In this document: positions 1 to 5,490 of the stretch, piece after piece
Layout: every line of letters begins with the position of its first letter
How positions within the stretch are numbered: the stretch's first letter is position 1
Origin: Deltaproteobacteria bacterium
GTDB taxonomy: Bacteria; Desulfobacterota; Desulfobacteria; Desulfobacterales; SG8-13
Assembly (NCBI GenBank): GCA_030670715.1
Contig: DAOVBC010000139.1
Location: forward strand, 1 to 6,458
Length of the DNA: 6,458 nucleotides
Reading direction: 5' to 3'
Notes under the pieces: generated by a model
The model's input: only the letters and a program-made list of their open reading frames with translations
Database searches by the model: none
Told to the model about the DNA's origin: nothing
Made by a program: the position numbers and the translations under genes

Positions 1-16
1 AAACTCGTAACGACTC

Positions 17-35
17 GACTGAGCTCGTCGAAGTC
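17..35. repeat. Imperfect palindromic dispersed-type repeat upstream of gspK
   Basis: The sequence GACTGAGCTCGTCGAAGTC folds on itself. GACT (17-20) pairs with AGTC (32-35), a tandem G.A/A.G mismatch follows, then G23-C29 closes a small loop. The core CTGAGCTCGTCGAAG differs by one base from CTGAGCTTGTCGAAG, a short repeat that I recall as widespread between genes in many bacterial genomes. That family assignment is from memory. Its presence suggests that this edge is intergenic rather than the 3' end of a gene. It is too short and lacks the T-run needed to call an intrinsic terminator. Confidence 0.45.
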
Positions 36-107
36 TCGCAACATGATGCTTCAACAAAAAATATTGTATTGAGTAAAATCGACACCAAATTGTCAATATG
101 GTTTCAC

Positions 108-111
108 AAGG
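108..111 (+). promoter_or_regulatory. Weak ribosome binding site that favours ATG 117 as gspK start
   Basis: AAGG lies 5 bases upstream of ATG 117. The competing in-frame TTG at 69 has only an A/T-rich run (AACAAAAAATATTGTA) before it, with no purine-rich Shine-Dalgarno match. This, plus the shorter prepilin leader, is why ATG 117 is preferred. Confidence 0.4.
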
Positions 112-116
112 CACTT

Positions 117-1211
117 ATGCGTTTGTTACCTACAAAATTTATTCGCAGCATCTTTGATAAACGCGGGATGGCCCTTCTGATCACCTTAACGATTATTACC
201 CTGCTGATCGTTACGACGACTGAATTGAATCGAAGGGCGCGGGTGACCATTTATTCCACCGCAGCGACACGGGACCGGCTCATCCTGTCGCAGATGCTGG
301 TTTCCGGGGTCAATGCGGCCCTGGCAATGCTGGTGGAGGACAAAAAGAATTCTGAAACCGACTCCATCCAGGAAGATTGGGCCGATCCGGATAAAACCAA
401 CGAGGTGTTGCAGAGCCTTGCCTTTGAAGAAGGCGAGTTGACGGTTAAAATCAGTGATGAGCGCGGCCGGATCCAGGTGAACGCACTGGTGAAGTTTCCA
501 GAGGGGCGATCATTTAACAAACTCCAGCTGATCGTATGGGAACGGTTTTTGAGCTTAGCTTCCCTGGCTTACGATGATATGGAAGAAATGGATTCGGTGA
601 ATACCATTATCAATTCTATGAAGGATTGGATGGATTCCGGCGATGATGACGCCACCACCGGGTTAACCGGGGCGGAATCGGATTATTATGAGGATCTGGA
701 CCCTCCCTATACCGCCCGCAATGCACCGTTTACCTATCTGCCCGAAATGCTGCAGGTAAAAGGAATCACACCGGAACTTTTTTATGGTAAAGACGAAGCG
801 CCGGGGATCGCCGGTTATCTGACCGTTAGCGGCATGACGGAGGCCGGCGGTAAGGGTTTCATATTTGACGGTAAAATCAATATAAACACAGCCGACCTGC
901 CGGTACTGATGACGCTTTTACCGGAGGTAAATGAGGACCTGGTGCTTGCCATCCATGATTATCGCCTGGAAAAGTCAGCGGACACGTACATTCATGACCT
1001 TTCCGGTTCGAATTGGTATAAGGATGTCCCCGGTGCCGGTGACCTGGTAATTGACCCTGATCTGATCACCACCCGCAGCGATTTTTTCAGAATTGAAGCC
1101 GATGCGAGTCTTGGCGAGATAAAAATGGCGGCCACCGCGGTGGTAAAAAGGGAAAAAGATGCCCGGACAGGTCAAATCCGGTGTCGGGTCTTGAGCTGGG
1201 AGCAGGATTAA
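117..1211 (+). CDS. gspK: Type II secretion system minor pseudopilin GspK
   Basis: GspK is the large minor pseudopilin that, with GspI and GspJ, forms the tip of the periplasmic pseudopilus. Counting from ATG 117 (364 aa), a 17-residue basic leader ends in RG, followed by MALLITLTII, a prepilin-peptidase site and N-terminal hydrophobic helix. Mature position 5 is Ile rather than Glu, the known hallmark of GspK. An Asp-rich stretch at about residues 170-191, with SGDDD and GAESDYY, matches the calcium-binding loop of the family. KININTADLPVL, around 252-264, is the typical motif of the helical domain, and the chain ends in a beta-rich tail. The same frame is open to the left edge and has a TTG at 69 that would add 16 residues, so the start is uncertain. 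gspJ would be expected just upstream. The downstream genes are on the same strand and probably in the same operon. Confidence 0.93.
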   Translation: MRLLPTKFIRSIFDKRGMALLITLTIITLLIVTTTELNRRARVTIYSTAATRDRLILSQMLVSGVNAALAMLVEDKKNSETDSIQEDWADPDKTNEVLQSLAFEEGELTVKISDERGRIQVNALVKFPEGRSFNKLQLIVWERFLSLASLAYDDMEEMDSVNTIINSMKDWMDSGDDDATTGLTGAESDYYEDLDPPYTARNAPFTYLPEMLQVKGITPELFYGKDEAPGIAGYLTVSGMTEAGGKGFIFDGKININTADLPVLMTLLPEVNEDLVLAIHDYRLEKSADTYIHDLSGSNWYKDVPGAGDLVIDPDLITTRSDFFRIEADASLGEIKMAATAVVKREKDARTGQIRCRVLSWEQD

Positions 1212-1316
1212 TGCTATAATTACAGCCGCGAGCATAATCATGTAGACATTTGATGCGAATCTGTTCTGCTCGGGGCAGCGGCAGGCATTACGTTTCATTG
1301 AAAGTGTATTTTGACT
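1212..1316. other. gspK-gspL intergenic gap
   Basis: These 105 bases separate gspK from the preferred gspL start. The gap carries a small hairpin, CTGC (1266-1269) with GCAG (1275-1278) around a five-base loop, but no T-run follows, so it does not look like a terminator. I see no convincing promoter hexamers, no tRNA and no credible small gene. The last bases, GAAAG (1300-1304), could be a weak ribosome binding site for TTG 1311, or more distantly for ATG 1317. Confidence 0.4.
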
Positions 1317-2774
1317 ATGGCGAAGAAATTTATTGGAATCGACATCCAGAAGAATGCTGTTGCCGCCGTTGTTATAAACAGCGGTTTCAGGGGTAACTGG
1401 ATACAGGGACATACCTATATCCCGTTTTCCGGTCAACCTGAAGAAAATAGCGGTCTGACTGCCGCACTGGGCACTCTTGTGGATCAAATCGATGTTGCCG
1501 GCTGCAGTTGTGTCGTGTCGGTTCCGGCCGAGCAGGTGTCTTTCCGAAATATCCAGGTGCCGTTCAAACAGGTAAAAAAAATTCGGCAGATCCTGCCCTT
1601 TGAACTGGAACCCTCCCTGCCTTTTCCGGTGGAAAGGCTCATTATCGATTTCCATGCCATAAAGACCGAGGGACAGGGACAGGACGAACATACGGACCTT
1701 ATCGCAGCGGCGGCTGACTCAGCGCGTCTGGAATCCTATCTCGAACTGCTTTCAAGCTTTGGCATCGATCCGGAAATTGTAACGGTTGGCGGGTATCCGG
1801 CGGCTGTTTGCCTTTCGCAATTAGGGGATATTCCTGATAATACGCTGCTGCTGGATATCGGGGAGGATAAAAGCACTCTGTTTGTTTTTGACGCCGGCCA
1901 GTTGAGTCTGGTGCGATCCATCCCCGCCGGTTCGGAGGTTCTGGCCCGAAAGGAAACACTCTGGCAGAATATTCAGCGTACACTTTATGCTTTTGAAGAG
2001 TCCCGCGACGATGAGTTTCGGCCGGAAAGGCTCTACTTAACGGGCCCGGCGCCCGGCGAAAACGGTTTTGAAACAGAAATGGCCAGGCTCCTGGAAGTTC
2101 CCGCCCGCCGGACAGACCTGGTGAATGATACCAGTGCCAGGATCAACAACCGGCCTACCGAGTCCTGGAAGCCGGACGTGATGGACAACGCATTTGCACT
2201 GGCCCTGATGGACATCATCGGTATAAAAGGGTTGAACTTCAGAAAAGGGCCCTTTGCCGTTAAAAAACGCTGGGCCGAGCACCGTAAAAATTTCATCCGC
2301 TCGGGGATACTTGCCGCGGCAGTGCTGATACTGATGCTGATAAACTTTTCCATCGATTACTATTCAAAAAAGGGCCAGCTGAACGATCTGAACAGCCGGA
2401 TCAAAAAAATATTTCTGTCAACCTTTCCGGATGTCCGTAAAGTTGTCGATCCCCTGCAGCAGATGCGCGTTAAAATCGATGAAGCGCGCAAGTCTTCCCT
2501 CTTTCCGACAACATCGGAAAACAATTTGCTGATGATCGATATCCTCAACGAATTGAGCAAGCGCATCCCCGCGGGGATAGATGCTCGGTTTACCCGTATG
2601 GTCATCGGAGAGGACAGCGTTGTCATCACGGGCAATACGGATACGTTCAACTCCGTTGATACGATGAAAGGCCGGTTGGAAGCAGCTGGGATATTTGAAG
2701 CCGTCACCATTGTTTCAACCAGCAAAGACAAATCCGGAAATCGTATCCGATTTCGCTTGAAGGTGAAAATCTGA
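1317..2774 (+). CDS. gspL: Type II secretion system assembly-platform protein GspL (PilM-like actin fold plus PilN-like tail)
   Basis: GspL is the bitopic inner-membrane protein that holds the ATPase GspE at the membrane and pairs with GspM. Counting from ATG 1317 (485 aa), the cytoplasmic part is an actin-like PilM/GspL fold. It opens with KKFIGIDI (residues 3-10), continues with LPFELEPSLPFP (from 93) and has the second phosphate-loop-like LLLDIGEDKSTLF (from 177). GLNFRKGPF (from 305) is the conserved element before the membrane. One transmembrane helix spans about 329-349, followed by a charged coil and a ferredoxin-like periplasmic domain, about 404-485, resembling PilN. An in-frame TTG at 1311 would add Met-Thr. 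ATG is chosen because MAKKFIGIDI is a natural start, but the ribosome binding site does not decide it. The stop overlaps gspM by one base. A type IV pilus PilM-PilN fusion is the alternative, made unlikely by the flanking gspK. Confidence 0.88.
   Translation: MAKKFIGIDIQKNAVAAVVINSGFRGNWIQGHTYIPFSGQPEENSGLTAALGTLVDQIDVAGCSCVVSVPAEQVSFRNIQVPFKQVKKIRQILPFELEPSLPFPVERLIIDFHAIKTEGQGQDEHTDLIAAAADSARLESYLELLSSFGIDPEIVTVGGYPAAVCLSQLGDIPDNTLLLDIGEDKSTLFVFDAGQLSLVRSIPAGSEVLARKETLWQNIQRTLYAFEESRDDEFRPERLYLTGPAPGENGFETEMARLLEVPARRTDLVNDTSARINNRPTESWKPDVMDNAFALALMDIIGIKGLNFRKGPFAVKKRWAEHRKNFIRSGILAAAVLILMLINFSIDYYSKKGQLNDLNSRIKKIFLSTFPDVRKVVDPLQQMRVKIDEARKSSLFPTTSENNLLMIDILNELSKRIPAGIDARFTRMVIGEDSVVITGNTDTFNSVDTMKGRLEAAGIFEAVTIVSTSKDKSGNRIRFRLKVKI
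2760..2765 (+). promoter_or_regulatory. Ribosome binding site of gspM inside the gspL 3' end
   Basis: AAGGTG lies 8 bases before the gspM ATG at 2774 and is embedded in the last codons of gspL. Together with the TGATG stop/start overlap it indicates translational coupling of gspL and gspM, fitting proteins that act as partners. Confidence 0.55.
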
Positions 2775-3337
2775 TGAATATAAGAGAGTGGATTCGGAAA
2801 CTGATCCCCAAGGGGTTCACGATTGCCCGGCGCGAAAAATACGCCATCGGGCTGGCCGCCGGGATCATCGCGGTTATTATTGTGGTCCAGTTAATTATTT
2901 CGCCGATCGTAAGTAAAAGACGGCGCCTGGACCGACAGATTGAGGCCCAGGGCAGTGCGCTGCAGGATATGCTTGCACTTCAATCGGAATATAAATCGAT
3001 TAAAAATATGGCCGATGCTGCCAGAGCTAGCGTGGCGGGAAGAAGCCGCGGTTTTACCCTGTTTTCTTTTCTCGACAACCTTGCCGGACAGGCGGGGCTT
3101 AAAGATCGCATTGCTTACATGAAACCGTCAACCAGTATTCAGGAAGATGGTCCGTTCAAAATATCCATTGTCGAAACCAAGCTGCAGGCGATCACGATGA
3201 AACAGTTGACCGCTTACATTTATCGAATCGAAACATCGCGCAATATGGTGAGGATTAAACGGCTTTCCATTACAAAAACCGGCAGACAGGCCGGAACCAT
3301 CGATGCGGTTTTACTGGTAGAGACTTTCGAAACCTGA
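2774..3337 (+). CDS. gspM: Type II secretion system protein GspM (PilO-like)
   Basis: GspM is a small bitopic inner-membrane protein of the assembly platform that binds GspL. The 187-residue product has a short basic cytoplasmic tail (1-23), one hydrophobic helix (about 24-42, AIGLAAGIIAVIIVVQLII), a charged heptad-like coil (about 46-85) and a compact alpha/beta domain (about 94-187) compatible with the ferredoxin-like fold of GspM/PilO. Primary sequence in this family is poorly conserved. The call therefore rests on size, topology and position directly after gspL, with a TGATG overlap. It is followed by a long repeat-filled spacer rather than by gspC or gspN. PilO is the obvious alternative name, but the surrounding genes are T2SS. 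Confidence 0.82.
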   Translation: MNIREWIRKLIPKGFTIARREKYAIGLAAGIIAVIIVVQLIISPIVSKRRRLDRQIEAQGSALQDMLALQSEYKSIKNMADAARASVAGRSRGFTLFSFLDNLAGQAGLKDRIAYMKPSTSIQEDGPFKISIVETKLQAITMKQLTAYIYRIETSRNMVRIKRLSITKTGRQAGTIDAVLLVETFET

Positions 3338-3353
3338 TATGCTACAGGATATA

Positions 3354-3370
3354 GGGTTCAAGGTTCAGGG
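3354..3370. repeat. GGTTCA heptad tandem repeat (two copies plus partial)
   Basis: GGGTTCA (3354-3360) is followed directly by AGGTTCA (3361-3367) and then GGG, giving GGTTCA twice with a 7-base period. It sits 16 bases after the gspM stop and 13 bases before the larger 8-9 bp array. Only two full units are present, so slippage origin is an inference. Confidence 0.5.
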
Positions 3371-3383
3371 CAAGATACACGAT

Positions 3384-3511
3384 GAAACGGGGAAGCGGAG
3401 AAACGGGGAAACGGGCTAAACCGACAGAACGGACACAACTGACGCAACGGACCAAACCCGCAAACCGGCTAACGGGCAAACGGACCAACCGGCCAACCGA
3501 CCAAATGGAAC
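3384..3511. repeat. Degenerate 8-9 bp tandem array, T-depleted, between gspM and gspD
   Basis: The tract divides without gaps into 15 units of 8-10 bases with the shape NAAACGGRC. Examples in order are GAAACGGG, GAAGCGGA, GAAACGGG, GAAACGGGC, TAAACCGAC, AGAACGGAC, ACAACTGAC, GCAACGGAC, CAAACCCG, CAAACCGG, CTAACGGG, CAAACGGAC, CAACCGGC, CAACCGAC and CAAATGGAAC. Early units start with GAAA and later ones with CAA, as if copied locally and then drifting. Only 4 of the 128 plus-strand bases are T. The last unit supplies the GGAA (3507-3510) that is the only Shine-Dalgarno candidate for gspD. The tract holds no convincing gene. Unit length and absence of spacers exclude CRISPR. Function is unknown; an unstructured leader or a neutral slippage tract are both possible. 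Confidence 0.75.
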
Positions 3512-3517
3512 GTAAAC

Positions 3518-5482
3518 ATGAAACGATATAAAAACACTTTAAAAATAGTATGCGGCGGCATATTGCTCCTGATGATGGCAGCCTGGATTTCCCCTTCACC
3601 TCTGCACGCGGCCAGGGGCCCCGCTAAGAAAGGTGCACCGGAACGGTTTGTGACCATTGATTTCAACAACGTCGATATCAATGTTTTTATCAAATTCATC
3701 AGCGAACTGACAGGCAAAAATTTCATCGTGGATCAGCGAGTGAAGGGAAATGTAACCATTATTTCACCGACAAAGATTTCGATCGGCGAAGCATACAGGG
3801 TATTTGAGTCGGTGCTGGAAGTCCACGGCTACAGCACGGTAAAAGCCGGCAAGGTGATCAAAATCCTGCCGGCTCCGGATGCCCGGACAAAAAATATTGA
3901 CACCCTTACTCCTGACCGGGTCGCATCACCGGAAGACAAGCTGGTCACCCAGCTGGTACCGCTGACCTACGCGGACCCCAACGAAATTAAACGCCTGTTT
4001 ACCCCGCTGGTTTCCCGCAACAGCGTGCTGGCAGCATATCCTCCCACCAATATGCTGATTATCACGGATGTCTATTCGAACATTCGCCGTTTACTGCGAA
4101 TCATCAAAGAGATCGATGTTGCCGGCGTCGGCCAGGAGATATCGGTTATCCCTTTGCAGAATGCGGACAGCAATAAGATCGTCAACACCCTGACGACTGT
4201 ATTCCAGACGGCGCCGAAGGGTAAAAAGGGGGGTCCCCAAAAAGTCGTCAAGTTTGTAGCGGATGAACGAACCAACACGATCATCGTTCTGGCCAGTGAA
4301 GTCGATACGGTCAGGATCAGGCAGCTGGTCCATCTGCTGGACAGGAAAACACCCCCGGGCAAGGAGAAGATCCGCGTCTATTACCTGGAAAATGCCGATG
4401 CGGAAACCCTGGCAAAGGTCCTGCAGGAAGTTCCCAGCAGAGGCGGTGCGGCGGATAAAGCCAAGGGCGCAGCGCCGGTTGTTTCCGAAAACGTCCGCAT
4501 CACCGCCGATAAAGCCACCAACAGCCTGGTGATTACGGCCGACCCCGATGATTATCTGGTGCTCGAAGAAATCATCAAGCGGCTGGATATCCCCCGGCCG
4601 ATGGTCTACATCGAAGCGCTTTTCATGGAGGTTGATACGCAAAAAGAATTGGAGCTTGGCACCGAGTGGGCGGCGGCCGGCAAGACGAATATCAGCGGCA
4701 AGAATGCCGCCGTCGGCGGCAGCTTTAATCTGGGTCTGAATTCGGCGCTGCCCAATCTGGCTTTGGGCGTTCCGCCGGAAGGTTTTTCCCTGGGTGTTTT
4801 TACCGAAGCCATCACGATCGCCGGGATGAAATTTAATAATCTTGCCGCGGTGATACGATTTTTCAGACAGGACAAGGATGTGAACATTCTGATTACCCCC
4901 CAGATCCTGACCACCGAAAACGAGGAAGCCAGGATCAACGTCGGTAAGAATGTTCCCTATCAGACCAGCATTTCCACCTCTGACAACCAAACCTTTAATA
5001 CTTTCGAATACCGCGATGTCGGCACCATTTTGAAAATAACACCCCACATCAGCCAGGAACGCATGGTGAAACTCAATATCAGCCTGGAGGTTTCGGTCCT
5101 GGAAAATCCGGATATAACCACATTGCAACCCACAACCCTTAAACGCACCGTTGACACCACCGTTGTCGTCAAAGACAAAAGTACGATTGTCATCGGTGGT
5201 CTGATCGACAATACCCGCACGGTGACGGAAGCCAAGGTCCCGCTGCTGGGCGATATTCCGCTGTTGGGCTGGCTTTTCAAATACCGTAATGAGCGGCATG
5301 AAAAGACCAATCTGTATGTGTTCTTAACGCCGCATGTCATCAACAGTCCTTCTGAAGCTGAAAAAATCTACGGCGGTAAAAGACAACATATCGAGGGACT
5401 CCGCGAGGAGAAAATAAAACTTTTCGATGAGAGCCGAAAAGATACCGATCTTGAATCCGGGACATTGCAACGGATCGAATAA
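3518..5482 (+). CDS. gspD: Type II secretion system secretin GspD
   Basis: GspD forms the multimeric outer-membrane channel through which folded substrates leave. The 654-residue product starts with a Sec signal peptide: a basic N-terminus, a hydrophobic core at about 10-24 and a likely cleavage after LHA at 31. There is no lipobox cysteine. Periplasmic domains follow: N0 about 44-120 (FVTIDFNNVDINVFIKFIS), N1 about 142-205, N2 about 208-277 and N3 about 285-358. N3 carries an Ala/Gly/Lys-rich loop at 307-321, where the constriction loop lies in relatives. The secretin barrel runs from about 362 (VYIEALFMEVD) to 600, with ILITPQILTTENEEA, the VGTILKITPHIS strand and the signature VPLLGDIPLLGWLF at 574-587. 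A charged tail to 654 may be a short S-domain or pilotin-binding region. The N0-N3 layout without AMIN domains favours GspD over PilQ. Only a weak GGAA precedes the ATG. No frameshift or missing domain is seen. Confidence 0.96.
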   Translation: MKRYKNTLKIVCGGILLLMMAAWISPSPLHAARGPAKKGAPERFVTIDFNNVDINVFIKFISELTGKNFIVDQRVKGNVTIISPTKISIGEAYRVFESVLEVHGYSTVKAGKVIKILPAPDARTKNIDTLTPDRVASPEDKLVTQLVPLTYADPNEIKRLFTPLVSRNSVLAAYPPTNMLIITDVYSNIRRLLRIIKEIDVAGVGQEISVIPLQNADSNKIVNTLTTVFQTAPKGKKGGPQKVVKFVADERTNTIIVLASEVDTVRIRQLVHLLDRKTPPGKEKIRVYYLENADAETLAKVLQEVPSRGGAADKAKGAAPVVSENVRITADKATNSLVITADPDDYLVLEEIIKRLDIPRPMVYIEALFMEVDTQKELELGTEWAAAGKTNISGKNAAVGGSFNLGLNSALPNLALGVPPEGFSLGVFTEAITIAGMKFNNLAAVIRFFRQDKDVNILITPQILTTENEEARINVGKNVPYQTSISTSDNQTFNTFEYRDVGTILKITPHISQERMVKLNISLEVSVLENPDITTLQPTTLKRTVDTTVVVKDKSTIVIGGLIDNTRTVTEAKVPLLGDIPLLGWLFKYRNERHEKTNLYVFLTPHVINSPSEAEKIYGGKRQHIEGLREEKIKLFDESRKDTDLESGTLQRIE

Positions 5483-5490
5483 TATCAATA

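Noticed and set aside
1266..1278. Intrinsic terminator between gspK and gspL
   Set aside because: The stem has only four pairs and there is no T-run after it.
975..1691. Reverse-strand 238-codon frame spanning the gspK-gspL gap
   Set aside because: It overlaps the conserved 3' end of gspK and 5' end of gspL, and its product has low-complexity, unpatterned sequence.
3339..3419. 26-codon ORF right after gspM
   Set aside because: It is made of repeat sequence, lacks a ribosome binding site and shows no recognisable features.
3384..3511. CRISPR array
   Set aside because: Units are only 8-9 bases, contiguous and degenerate, with no unique spacers and no cas genes nearby.
3342..3599. Reverse-strand 85-codon frame across the spacer
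   Set aside because: It is open mainly because of the skewed base composition of the array, and it runs into the gspD signal-peptide region.
4091..5299. Long 402-codon reverse-strand frame
   Set aside because: It lies wholly inside gspD, whose motifs are unmistakable. The reverse translation shows no domain, so it is a shadow of codon bias.
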